A DNA stretch of 57,843 nt from Winogradskyella sp. (lineage in GTDB: Bacteria > Bacteroidota > Bacteroidia > Flavobacteriales > Flavobacteriaceae): the NCBI RefSeq assembly GCF_016744625.1, contig NZ_JADGDZ010000012.1, positions 1-57,843 of the forward strand. Direction: 5' to 3'. Numbering within the stretch: the stretch's first letter is position 1; the number at the start of each line of letters is the position of its first letter. The notes below the pieces were generated by a model, which saw only the letters and a list, made by a program, of their open reading frames with translations, had not been told where the DNA came from and searched no databases. A program made the position numbers and the translations under genes. Below are positions 15,969-24,012 of the stretch, piece after piece.

Positions 15969-18413
15969 ATGAAGCATTTCTTCTTAATGCTTATTATGGT
16001 CTCATCTACCATTTTAAGTGCACAACCCAATTCAAATTCAGATGTAAAAAACGGTTCTGTCTCAGGACGTGTTTTAGACTCAGAACTCAACGAACCACTT
16101 CCATACGTTAATATCGTTATAAAAGATGCCGCTAATAAAGTGATTACTGGTGGTATTACCAATAATGACGGAACTTTTAAAATAGACCGAATTCCTGAAG
16201 GAGATATCGTAGTCTCTATTCAATTTGTAGGTTATAAAACTATTGACAAACCTATAAAATTAGGTAAAGGTAACTACAAGGTTAATATAGGAGATGTTAA
16301 ATTAGAAGAGGAAGCTACTGGCTTAGATGAAGTAACTATAGTTGCAGATGTCTCTACAATTCAACAAAAAGTAGATCGAAAAGTGATTACTATAGGTAAA
16401 GATTTACAAACTGCTGGTGCAACTGCTAGTGAGATTATGAATAATCTACCTTCGGTAAGTGTAGACCAACAAACAGGTTCTATAAGCTTACGAGGAAACC
16501 AAAATGTACGTGTTATGGTAGATGGGAAACTGTCTAATATTCCTGCAGAACAATTACTAAAGCAGATTCCATCAACATCTATTAAAAGTATTGAATTAAT
16601 TACCAATCCTTCTGCAAAATATAATCCTGAAGGAATGAGTGGTATCATTAACATTGTTCTTCATAAAAACACGCAAATTGGTTTTAATGGTAATATTAAT
16701 GTTGGTTTAGCTCATGATATTGAGCCTAAATTTAATAGCTCTATTGATGCTAATTATAGAAACGGAAAATTTAATGCTTACGGATCTTATAGTAACAGTG
16801 TTCAAAAAAGATTCAACTACGGACAGATTAATAGAATTGAACAAGAAATTCAGCAAAATTTCAATATCCTAGATAATAATAAATCGCATTTATTTAAAGT
16901 TGGTTTAGACTATTATTTAAATGATAAGAACACCATCTCTGTATTTACAAATCAAAATATCTTTGACGGAAAAGTAAACGTAAATTCTAATATTGCTTAT
17001 CTTACAAATACGTCTCTAAATGAATCTCAATTGACTAATGGTGATGGAGAAAACGATTCGCAACAATACAATCTTAATTATAAGCACGATTTTGATGAAG
17101 AAGGTCAAAATATTGAGTTAGAAGTAGATCATAATATATATGAAGGGTCTCAAATAACAAGTAATAAATTTTTTAGTTCGCAGCGTCCAAATTTTTTAGA
17201 AGACACAGACACGGATAGAAATCGTACAACTATAAATTTAGATTATGTAAAACCTTTATCTGAAACGGTAAAATTAGAGTTAGGCTTGCAAGCACGCTTG
17301 TTTGATAATAGTATTTTTTATGAATCTGATGGACGAGAAAGAAATCAGGCTGGAGATTATATTCCAACGACTACGCGTTTTGATTATACAAGAGATATCT
17401 ACTCAGCTTATGCTACTTATGGTAAAACCTTAGAAAAATGGAGTTATCAAGTTGGCTTAAGAGCTGAGACTGTAAATGTAGATTCTGAAGCATTTAAAAA
17501 AGATTTAGCATCTAATGAAGAACTGGCTATTCCGTTTGAAAATGATTATTTTGAATTATACCCTTCTGCATTCTTTACCTATTCTCCTTCCGAAAAGAAT
17601 TCGTATCAGTTAAGCTATAGTAGAAGAATTGATCGTCCTGGTATTGGACAAGTTAATCCACTACCAGAATGGAATACTCCTTTAATTTCTCAGTTCGGAA
17701 ATCAAGAATTACGTCCTCAGTTTACTAATTCAATAGAAACCAATTACACAAGACAATTAGAAAAAGGAAGCATTACAGCTGGTGTGTTTTATAGAATTAT
17801 TGAAGACGAAATACAACAAGCCATTTTAATTGACAGAACAGACGTTAATAGATTGATCTTAACAAATTTAAACTTTGATAATACCACGTCTTATGGTATA
17901 GAATTATCATCGAGTTATCGCCCAACAAAATGGTGGAGTATTAATGCCAGTTTCGATTTATTCTCTCAGACACAAAAAAGTATAGCAGAATCGTTTGACA
18001 CCAACCAAAATATTATTTTAAGTACTGTTGAAGTTGACAATATAGCATGGAACCTAAGAGCCTTCAACAACTTTAAAGTAAATAAGAGCTTAAGTTTCTC
18101 TGTATTTGGAATGTATAGAGCTAAGAATAAAAATATCCAATTTGAAATGGAAGACATGATGATGGTTAACTTAGGTATGCGTTATAGTTTTATGGAAGGC
18201 AGAGCTAGCTTTAGCCTAAGTTACAATGACATTTTTGATACTATGTTTGCTCAATTTAATGGACAAAGACCATTCTTACAAAAAGGGCAATTCAATTTTG
18301 AAAGTCAACAAATATCTGGTCGATTATCTTACCGTTTTGGTGGAGGAAAATATAGAGCTAAATCTCGTAAGCGTCGCGATAATGATGAAAAACAAGGAGG
18401 AGGCTTATTTTAA
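15969..18413 (+). CDS. TonB-dependent outer-membrane receptor with CarboxypepD_reg-like domain
   Basis: An 814-aa outer-membrane protein. Signal peptide 1-18 (ending STILSAQ). A carboxypeptidase-regulatory-like beta-sandwich follows (about 28-110; SGRVLDSELNEPLPYVNIVI). Then the plug (about 120-230; SEIMNNLPSVSVD, SLRGNQNVRVMVDGK) and a beta-barrel of the OMP_b-brl_3 type to the C terminus. The tail, after the last strand (LSYRFGGGKYR), is basic and then Gly-rich, as is usual for this subfamily. No SusD partner lies next to it, so it is not a classic polysaccharide-utilisation pair; the ligand is unknown. Monocistronic with a strong terminator. Upstream are TGTTAA repeats and a candidate ECF promoter. 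Confidence 0.92.
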   Translation: MKHFFLMLIMVSSTILSAQPNSNSDVKNGSVSGRVLDSELNEPLPYVNIVIKDAANKVITGGITNNDGTFKIDRIPEGDIVVSIQFVGYKTIDKPIKLGKGNYKVNIGDVKLEEEATGLDEVTIVADVSTIQQKVDRKVITIGKDLQTAGATASEIMNNLPSVSVDQQTGSISLRGNQNVRVMVDGKLSNIPAEQLLKQIPSTSIKSIELITNPSAKYNPEGMSGIINIVLHKNTQIGFNGNINVGLAHDIEPKFNSSIDANYRNGKFNAYGSYSNSVQKRFNYGQINRIEQEIQQNFNILDNNKSHLFKVGLDYYLNDKNTISVFTNQNIFDGKVNVNSNIAYLTNTSLNESQLTNGDGENDSQQYNLNYKHDFDEEGQNIELEVDHNIYEGSQITSNKFFSSQRPNFLEDTDTDRNRTTINLDYVKPLSETVKLELGLQARLFDNSIFYESDGRERNQAGDYIPTTTRFDYTRDIYSAYATYGKTLEKWSYQVGLRAETVNVDSEAFKKDLASNEELAIPFENDYFELYPSAFFTYSPSEKNSYQLSYSRRIDRPGIGQVNPLPEWNTPLISQFGNQELRPQFTNSIETNYTRQLEKGSITAGVFYRIIEDEIQQAILIDRTDVNRLILTNLNFDNTTSYGIELSSSYRPTKWWSINASFDLFSQTQKSIAESFDTNQNIILSTVEVDNIAWNLRAFNNFKVNKSLSFSVFGMYRAKNKNIQFEMEDMMMVNLGMRYSFMEGRASFSLSYNDIFDTMFAQFNGQRPFLQKGQFNFESQQISGRLSYRFGGGKYRAKSRKRRDNDEKQGGGLF

Positions 18414-18422
18414 ACAAATAAA

Positions 18423-18450
18423 GTGTCACACTGAGCTTACTTAAGTGTCT
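18423..18450. repeat. Degenerate interspersed repeat (GTCACACTGAGC type)
   Basis: GTGTCACACTGAGCTTAC followed by TTAAGTGTCT. It resembles the GTCACACTGAGC...GAAGTGTC palindromes common between flavobacterial genes, with a partly lost second arm. Confidence 0.5.
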
Positions 18451-18548
18451 TTAATATATAAGGCATAAAAGTTTATAATGAAGATAATATTTAATAGTCT
18501 GCATACATAGTTGATGGTTAGTGTTAATGTTTGACTATTAGATAAAGA

Positions 18549-18577
18549 AAACCCGAAACGTCTTGTTTCGGGTTTTT
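18549..18577 (+). terminator. Terminator of the TonB-dependent receptor gene
   Basis: Arms AACCCGAAAC and GTTTCGGGTT with a 4-base loop and five T after it. About 135 bases after the receptor stop. Confidence 0.9.
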
Positions 18578-18712
18578 GTTAAATACACGTTAAATCTATT
18601 TTGCCATGTAATAAAATTAAAATTATTACGTCTATAGTAATAGATAAGTTTTAAGTAATAGTAATTATAAATGAAAATTTATAATAGTGTTAGTTAAGTT
18701 GGTTAATAGCAG

Positions 18713-18748
18713 AAAAGCCCAGACGCAATTAGTGTTTGGGCTTTTTTT
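18713..18748. terminator. Bidirectional terminator after the ketoacyl-ACP synthase III gene
   Basis: Arms AAAGCCCAGAC and GTTTGGGCTTT with a G-T pair. Seven T follow on the plus strand and four on the minus strand. It can end the synthase transcript arriving on the minus strand. Confidence 0.75.
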
Positions 18749-18786
18749 ATTATGATTGATTAATTTATCTATATCTAGTTTTATAA

Positions 18787-18808
18787 GATTCCTGCTTCCG
18801 AAGGAATT
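18787..18808. repeat. ATTCCTGC-type interspersed palindrome
   Basis: GATTCCTGCTTCC followed by GAAGGAATT; imperfect copy, 2 bases after the stop codon of the synthase gene. Confidence 0.55.
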
Positions 18809-18810
18809 TG

Positions 18811-19821
18811 TTACCACTTAATAATAACACTTCCCCAAGTAAAACCACTACCAAAAGCAGCCAAGACAACAGTATCACCTTCTTTTACTTTGCCTTCTTC
18901 CCAAGCTTCAGTTAAAGCTATTGGGATTGAGGCTGCTGTAGTATTTCCGTATTTCTGTATGTTATTAAAGACTTGGTCGTCATTCAATTTAAACTTGCGT
19001 TGTATAAACTGTGCAATACGCAAATTCGCTTGGTGTGGAATCAACATATTTACATCATCAACTTGTAGACTGTTTTTCATTAAACCTTCCATAATCACTT
19101 CGCTAAAACGCACTACGGCATTTTTAAATACAAATGTACCATTCATATATGGGAAATAACTTTCGTCATCAGGGTTGTTCTCTGCTATAATGTCATTGAC
19201 CCAACGTTTTCCCATACCTGGTGCAATCAATACTAATTCTTCTGCATGCTCTCCTTGTGAATGTAGATGTGTAGATAAAATACCTTTAGAGGTATCTTCT
19301 TCTCTAGTTAAAACTGCAGCTCCTGCTCCATCACCAAAAATTACAGAGACTCCTCTACCTCTAGTGGTTTTATCCAAACCGTGAGAATGCAACTCACTTC
19401 CTATTACCAAGATATTTTTATACATCCCAGTTTTTATAAAATTATCTGCTACAGAAATAGCATAAACAAAACCAGAACATTGATTACGTACATCTAACGC
19501 GCCAACCGTTTTTATATCTAAGGCATGTTGTACTTGCACACCAGGACCAGGGAAATACATATCTGGACTCAAAGTTGCAAAAACAATAAAATCAATATCA
19601 TCTTTATCTAACCCAGATCGTTCTATGGCGATTTTAGCAGCTTTCACTCCCATTGTTGCTGTAGTATCACCATCACCTTTTACAGCCCATCGACGTTCTT
19701 TAATACCAGTTCGTTCGGTTATCCATTCGTCATTCGTATCCATCATTTTAGACAAGTCATCGTTCGTCACCACATTATTTGGCACATACTTCCCTAAGCC
19801 TATTATTTTTGAATTGTACAT
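18811..19821 (-). CDS. fabH: 3-oxoacyl-ACP synthase III (KAS III)
   Basis: A 336-aa thiolase-fold enzyme that condenses an acyl-CoA with malonyl-ACP to start fatty acid synthesis. Catalytic triad visible: Cys115 in VRNQCSGF, His in IPHQANLRI, Asn in YGNTTAASIP; the C terminus GSGFTWGSVIIKW is typical. The frame is open for 19 more codons upstream, but that extension is hydrophobic junk and covers a TACTTTG promoter-like element (19848-19854), so the ATG at 19821 (MYNSKIIGLG) is chosen. The gene stands alone, away from rpmF and plsX, so it may be a second KAS III with a different primer preference rather than the main FabH. Confidence 0.92.
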   Translation of the reverse strand: MYNSKIIGLGKYVPNNVVTNDDLSKMMDTNDEWITERTGIKERRWAVKGDGDTTATMGVKAAKIAIERSGLDKDDIDFIVFATLSPDMYFPGPGVQVQHALDIKTVGALDVRNQCSGFVYAISVADNFIKTGMYKNILVIGSELHSHGLDKTTRGRGVSVIFGDGAGAAVLTREEDTSKGILSTHLHSQGEHAEELVLIAPGMGKRWVNDIIAENNPDDESYFPYMNGTFVFKNAVVRFSEVIMEGLMKNSLQVDDVNMLIPHQANLRIAQFIQRKFKLNDDQVFNNIQKYGNTTAASIPIALTEAWEEGKVKEGDTVVLAAFGSGFTWGSVIIKW

Positions 19822-19918
19822 CGTCTTGTTTAAAATTTTAGAATAAGCAAAGTACAAAATATAAATTCCATATACCAAATAGAAGCTTTAGGTTTTGAAG
19901 TTTACTTTTTCAATTATT

Positions 19919-19943
19919 GAGATTCCTACTTTCTGAAGAATAA
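19919..19943. repeat. Degenerate ATTCCTGC-type palindrome
   Basis: GAGATTCCTACTTTC followed by TGAAGAATAA. It resembles the intact copy 80 bases away at 20022, with several changes. Confidence 0.4.
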
Positions 19944-20021
19944 AGTGTCAGTTTGTCACATTTTAAGTCTTGGTATTTTATTTGACTAATAGTAAAATGT
20001 AATTAAAACATTAATTAATCA

Positions 20022-20044
20022 GATTCCTGCCCACGCAGGAATGA
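20022..20044. repeat. Intact ATTCCTGC-type interspersed palindrome
   Basis: ATTCCTGC, CCAC, GCAGGAAT: a perfect 8-base stem with a 4-base loop, 17 bases before the htpG ATG. The best-preserved copy of the family in the window; here it would lie in or near the htpG leader. Confidence 0.65.
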
Positions 20045-20059
20045 CAAATACGACATAAA

Positions 20060-21973
20060 ATGACAAAAGGAAGTATTAATGTATCGGTAGAGAATATCTT
20101 TCCGTTAATTAAAAAATTCTTATACAGTGATCACGAAATCTTTTTACGTGAACTTATTAGTAATGGTACAGATGCCACACTAAAGCTAAAACACCTTACC
20201 AGTATTGGTGACTCTAAATCTGAATACGGAAATCCTCAACTCGAAGTAAAAATTGATAAGGAAGGTAAAAAACTTCACATTATTGACCAAGGGTTAGGAA
20301 TGACAGCAGAAGAGGTTGAAAAGTATATTAACCAAGTTGCTTTTTCTGGTGCTGAAGAGTTTTTAGACAAATACAAAGACTCTGCAGCAGATTCAGGAAT
20401 CATAGGTCACTTTGGTCTTGGCTTCTACTCTGCCTTTATGGTTGCAGAAAAAGTAGAAATTATCACCAAATCACATACTGGAGCTGATGCTGCACATTGG
20501 ACTTGTGATGGTTCTCCAGAATTTACTTTAGAAGCGTCTGATAAAGACACTAGAGGAACAGAAATCATTCTTCATATTGCAGAAGATTCAACAGAGTTTT
20601 TAGAAGAAGGACGCATTAGCAACTTGTTATCTAAGTATAATAAGTTTATGCCTATTCCTATTAAATTCGGGACTAAAGAAATTAACGATCCAGAATTTAC
20701 ACCACAAACAACTACTGATGCTGAAGGTAAAGAAACAACTGAGCCTCATAAGCAGATTACTGTAGATGATATTATCAATAATCCAAATCCGGCTTGGACA
20801 AAGCAACCTGCTGAATTAGAAGACCAAAACTATAAAGATTTTTACAGAGAATTGTATCCTGCTCAATTTGAAGAGCCTTTATTCAATATTCATTTAAATG
20901 TAGATTATCCGTTCAACTTAACAGGAATCTTGTATTTCCCTAAGATGACGAATGATATGAACATGCAGAAGGATAAAATTCAACTGTACCAAAATCAAGT
21001 ATTCGTTACTGATAATGTTGAAGGGATTGTTCCAGAATTTTTAACCATGTTACGTGGTGTTATTGATTCGCCAGATATTCCTTTAAACGTTTCACGTTCT
21101 TACTTACAAGCTGATGGTGCTGTAAAGAAAATTTCATCTTATATCACTCGTAAAGTTGCTGATAAATTGAAATCTTTATTCAACGCCAATCGTGAAGACT
21201 TTGAAGCAAAATGGGACGATATTAAAATCGTTATTGAATACGGAATGTTATCTGAAGAAAAATTCTTCGAAAAAGCTGACGCCTTTGCATTATATCCAAC
21301 AGTAGATGGTAAGTTTTTTACGTATGAAGAATTATACAATAAGATAAAAGCAAATCAGACAGACAAAGATGATAAACTTGTGATTCTTTATGCGTCTAAC
21401 AAAGATCAGCAACACAGTTATATTGAAGCTGCTAAAGCTAAAGGTTATGAAGTGTTGATGTTAGATTCACCTATTGTATCGCATTTAATTCAGAAGTTAG
21501 AAACGACTAAAGAGAATATCTCTTTTGCACGTGTTGATGGTGATCATATCGATAACTTAATTAAGAAAGACGATACAACGATTTCTAAATTAACAGAAGA
21601 GCAACAAACAGAATTAGATACGCTTTTAAAAGATGTTATCCCTTCTGAAAAGTTCGCTGTACAATTAGAAGCTATGGATAGCGATGCGTCACCTTTCATT
21701 ATAACACAACCAGAGTTTATGCGTCGTATGAAAGAGATGCAAGCTACAGGTGGTGGAGGCGGAATGAATATGTTTGGCAACATGCCAGAAATGTATAACC
21801 TCATCGTTAATACAAATTCTGAATTGGTTGGTGAAATTTTAGGCACCAAAACCAAAAAGAAACAAGAGCGCTTAATTAATCAAAGTTTAGATTTAGCACG
21901 TTTATCTCAAGGCCTTTTAAAAGGTGAAGAGTTAACAAACTTTATTAAACGTAGTTATGATATGATTAAATAG
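20060..21973 (+). CDS. htpG: Molecular chaperone HtpG (Hsp90)
   Basis: A 637-aa bacterial Hsp90, the usual length. The GHKL ATPase domain opens with SVENIFPLIKKFLYSDHEIFL (ATP-site Glu and Asn in ELISNGTDA), followed by DQGLGMT and GHFGLGFYSAFMV (lid). The middle domain contains the conserved SRSYLQADG arginine loop. The C-terminal dimerisation domain carries a Gly-rich insert (GGGGGMNMFGNMPEMYNL). It is a cytosolic folding chaperone. Monocistronic, followed by an interspersed repeat and a terminator. No heat-shock promoter is obvious; the leader contains a palindromic repeat at 20022. Confidence 0.97.
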   Translation: MTKGSINVSVENIFPLIKKFLYSDHEIFLRELISNGTDATLKLKHLTSIGDSKSEYGNPQLEVKIDKEGKKLHIIDQGLGMTAEEVEKYINQVAFSGAEEFLDKYKDSAADSGIIGHFGLGFYSAFMVAEKVEIITKSHTGADAAHWTCDGSPEFTLEASDKDTRGTEIILHIAEDSTEFLEEGRISNLLSKYNKFMPIPIKFGTKEINDPEFTPQTTTDAEGKETTEPHKQITVDDIINNPNPAWTKQPAELEDQNYKDFYRELYPAQFEEPLFNIHLNVDYPFNLTGILYFPKMTNDMNMQKDKIQLYQNQVFVTDNVEGIVPEFLTMLRGVIDSPDIPLNVSRSYLQADGAVKKISSYITRKVADKLKSLFNANREDFEAKWDDIKIVIEYGMLSEEKFFEKADAFALYPTVDGKFFTYEELYNKIKANQTDKDDKLVILYASNKDQQHSYIEAAKAKGYEVLMLDSPIVSHLIQKLETTKENISFARVDGDHIDNLIKKDDTTISKLTEEQQTELDTLLKDVIPSEKFAVQLEAMDSDASPFIITQPEFMRRMKEMQATGGGGGMNMFGNMPEMYNLIVNTNSELVGEILGTKTKKKQERLINQSLDLARLSQGLLKGEELTNFIKRSYDMIK

Positions 21974-21984
21974 TTTCAATGGAA

Positions 21985-22020
21985 TTGTCATTGCGAGGAC
22001 GTAGGACGTGGCAATCGCAT
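21985..22020. repeat. GTCATTGCGAGG-type interspersed repeat
   Basis: TTGTCATTGCGAGGACG and CGTGGCAATCGCAT arms. The half sequences ATTGCGAGG and GGCAATC(G/T)C form the inverted repeat seen many times in other Bacteroidota genomes. It lies between the htpG stop and its terminator. Confidence 0.7.
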
Positions 22021-22029
22021 AAATTACTC

Positions 22030-22066
22030 AAAACCACTTTGTTAATTCAAAGTGGTTTTTTGTTTT
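22030..22066 (+). terminator. htpG terminator, member 1 of the CCACTTTG family
   Basis: Arms AAACCACTTT and AAAGTGGTTT, loop GTTAATTC, then T-rich sequence. It differs from the copy at 25687 by one loop base. Confidence 0.9.
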
Positions 22067-22183
22067 TCACAAACTAACCAGAAGTAATACTTTACTAATC
22101 AAAAAGCATCGTTTACTAACTGCTTATTTTTTATAGCTTAATAGATATCTAAGTTTGATTTGTACTAAACATTAAAACCTTAA

Positions 22184-22870
22184 ATGATGAAAAACCAACT
22201 CAATTTAGACATTAAAACACCATGTTCAGAAAACTTTGACAAATTCTCACCAACTGCAAGCGGTGGTTTTTGTGGTTCTTGTGAAAAAGAAGTTATAGAC
22301 TTCACAAAAATGAATACTCATGAAATCATTACATTCTTCAAAAACAAAAAAAATCAAAACACTTGTGGACGATTTAAAGATACTCAGTTAAAAACTCATA
22401 ACCAAGAACCTAAAAAGAACAAAACACTTAGCTTTTTAAGCGGCATTGGATTGGCTTGTTTAGCCTTCTTCTCTAGTATTACTGCTCAAGCACAAAACGC
22501 AAAAGAAGTTAGAAGAATAGCTAAAAATGTTTCAGAAATTGAAACTTCAAAATTTGCAAAAAACATCATAGTAAAGGGAACCGTTCTTACTGGAAGTGAC
22601 AGCCTTCCTTTACCTGGAGCAAATGTTGTTTTACAAGGCACAATAATAGGTACTCAAACCGATTTTGATGGGAATTTTGAATTTCCTGAAAAACTAAAAA
22701 TTGGAGATATTTTGATTATTAGTTATGTCGGTTTTGAATCTCAAAAAGTAATTATTGAGAATAAAGATTCAGCATCGAATATTGAACTCAAAATAAACAT
22801 TGAAGACACATCTTATATCCTTATGGGCAAAGTTGCCGTTAAACAAGTTTATAAATCTAAAAGAAATTAA
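22184..22870 (+). CDS. CarboxypepD_reg-like protein with N-terminal Cys-rich cytoplasmic domain, 228 aa
   Basis: Three parts. Residues 1-65 are a compact domain with four or more Cys (TPCSENFDKF, GGFCGSCEKEVIDF, NTCGRF) that may bind a metal. Residues about 84-104 are one hydrophobic segment ending in AQAQ, which serves as an internal signal anchor. Residues about 128-205 are a carboxypeptidase-regulatory-like beta-sandwich (VKGTVLTGSDSLPLPGANVVL, DFDGNFEF, ISYVGFE), expected in the periplasm. The same Cys-domain design occurs with other C-terminal parts in flavobacteria. Two adjacent ATGs are possible starts. Function unknown. The transglutaminase-like gene follows 13 bases later. Confidence 0.85.
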   Translation: MMKNQLNLDIKTPCSENFDKFSPTASGGFCGSCEKEVIDFTKMNTHEIITFFKNKKNQNTCGRFKDTQLKTHNQEPKKNKTLSFLSGIGLACLAFFSSITAQAQNAKEVRRIAKNVSEIETSKFAKNIIVKGTVLTGSDSLPLPGANVVLQGTIIGTQTDFDGNFEFPEKLKIGDILIISYVGFESQKVIIENKDSASNIELKINIEDTSYILMGKVAVKQVYKSKRN

Positions 22871-22883
22871 TTCAGAAAAGTTT

Positions 22884-23891
22884 ATGAAAACTATACTCTT
22901 TTTCTTTTTTGCTTCCATTTTAAATATTGCTTTTTCTCAAGTTTCAGATTTCAAAACTATTGATTTTACTAAAGCAGATAATACTGTAAAACTTAATGAA
23001 GGTCGTAGCTTAAATAATTTACCTGTACTTGCGTACAAACTGACTCATAATCTGAGTACTGAGGTAGAAAAGTTTAGAGCTATTTACACTTGGGTCTGTA
23101 TGAATGTAAGTGGTGATTCTTACCAACACAATAAAGTAAGTAGAAAACGTGAAAAATTTAAAAATGATAGTTTAGGATATATCAAATGGAATAATGAATA
23201 CAAAAGGATTGCTTTCAATAAATTACTGAAATATAAAAAAACCATGTGTACAGGTTATGCCTATCTCATAAAGGAATTATGTTTTATGGCAAACATTGAA
23301 TGTGAAATTGTTGATGGCTACGGAAGATCTTTTGAAACTAATGTTGAAGCGCTAGAATCTACTAATCATTCTTGGAATGCCGTAAAACTCAACAACAAAT
23401 GGTATTTATGCGATGCCACTTGGTCTAGTGGCTATATGATTAACGGAAACCTTTTTGTGAAAGATTATAACAATGGTTATTTTTTAACAGAACCTGTTCT
23501 TTTTGCTAAAAATCATTATCCTTTACAAAGAAAATGGTTACTCGATGAAACTTTAATAAGCACAAAATTTGTTGCAGAACCTATAGTTTATGGAGAAACG
23601 TTTAAGCAACAAATAATACCTATTGACCCAAAAGAATTAAAAACAACACTAAAGAAGAATGAAGAAATCAGTTTTAGATTTAAATCATTAAAAACAATTT
23701 CCACAGAGACAATTTCATTAATCAAGATTTCAGGAATTACTAAAAAGCATTATAAAATATATGATCTTAAAAATGAAAACGGAATTATCTCTTTTAAATA
23801 TAGTTTTAAAAACAAAGGTCTTTATGATGTACACTTAAAAGTTGAAAACGATATTGTTGCAACCTATACAATAGAAGTTATTAAAACATAA
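22884..23891 (+). CDS. Secreted transglutaminase-like cysteine protein, 335 aa
   Basis: Signal peptide at 1-19 (MKTILFFFFASILNIAFSQ). The transglutaminase core covers about 60-190, with the triad visible as Cys in KTMCTGYAYLI, His in NHSWNAVK and Asp in WYLCDATWSS, the layout of bacterial and eukaryotic (kyphoscoliosis-like) transglutaminase/protease domains. The C-terminal 120 residues are probably a beta-sandwich. The frame extends upstream to a TTG inside the preceding gene, but the ATG at 22884 is directly followed by the signal peptide and is preferred. Likely a periplasmic or surface protease or cross-linking enzyme. Co-transcribed with the CarboxypepD_reg gene. Confidence 0.87.
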   Translation: MKTILFFFFASILNIAFSQVSDFKTIDFTKADNTVKLNEGRSLNNLPVLAYKLTHNLSTEVEKFRAIYTWVCMNVSGDSYQHNKVSRKREKFKNDSLGYIKWNNEYKRIAFNKLLKYKKTMCTGYAYLIKELCFMANIECEIVDGYGRSFETNVEALESTNHSWNAVKLNNKWYLCDATWSSGYMINGNLFVKDYNNGYFLTEPVLFAKNHYPLQRKWLLDETLISTKFVAEPIVYGETFKQQIIPIDPKELKTTLKKNEEISFRFKSLKTISTETISLIKISGITKKHYKIYDLKNENGIISFKYSFKNKGLYDVHLKVENDIVATYTIEVIKT

Positions 23892-23924
23892 TTGTAGCTA
23901 ACATAAGCTATTAAGTTTCAAATC

Positions 23925-23958
23925 AAAACCCACTTTATCAATTCTAAGTGGTTTTTTT
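23925..23958 (+). terminator. Terminator, member 2 of the CCACTTTG family
   Basis: Arms AACCCACTTT and TAAGTGGTTT, loop ATCAATTC, then T. Shares arms and loop ending with the copies at 22030 and 25687. Confidence 0.85.
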
Positions 23959-23983
23959 GTAACTTATTATCCTGAGAATCGTC
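23957..23983 (+). promoter_or_regulatory. Candidate ECF-type promoter of the serine hydrolase at 24013
   Basis: TTGTAAC (23957-23963), 16 bases, CGTC (23980-23983) in the context AATCGTC. It follows the previous terminator at once and lies 29 bases before the ATG, in the right direction. Confidence 0.55.
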
Positions 23984-24012
23984 TCATAAACACTAATCAA
24001 TCTTCAAGAAAA

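Larger units (their letters stand above)
18414..18810. other. Intergenic region of about 400 bases with repeats and two terminators
   Basis: It contains a degenerate repeat copy (18423-18450), the terminator of the receptor gene, about 130 bases of AT-rich sequence without a convincing reading frame, a second hairpin, and an ATTCCTGC palindrome next to the stop of the ketoacyl synthase. I see no protein gene. A small RNA between the two terminators is possible, but nothing specific supports it. Confidence 0.6.

Noticed and set aside
18590-18748. A small RNA gene ending at the second hairpin
   Set aside because: No convincing promoter or conserved structure can be seen; the hairpin is sufficiently explained as a terminator of the convergent synthase gene.
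19822-19878. Longer N terminus for ketoacyl-ACP synthase III
   Set aside because: The added 19 residues are not part of the family and overlap a promoter-like TACTTTG element.
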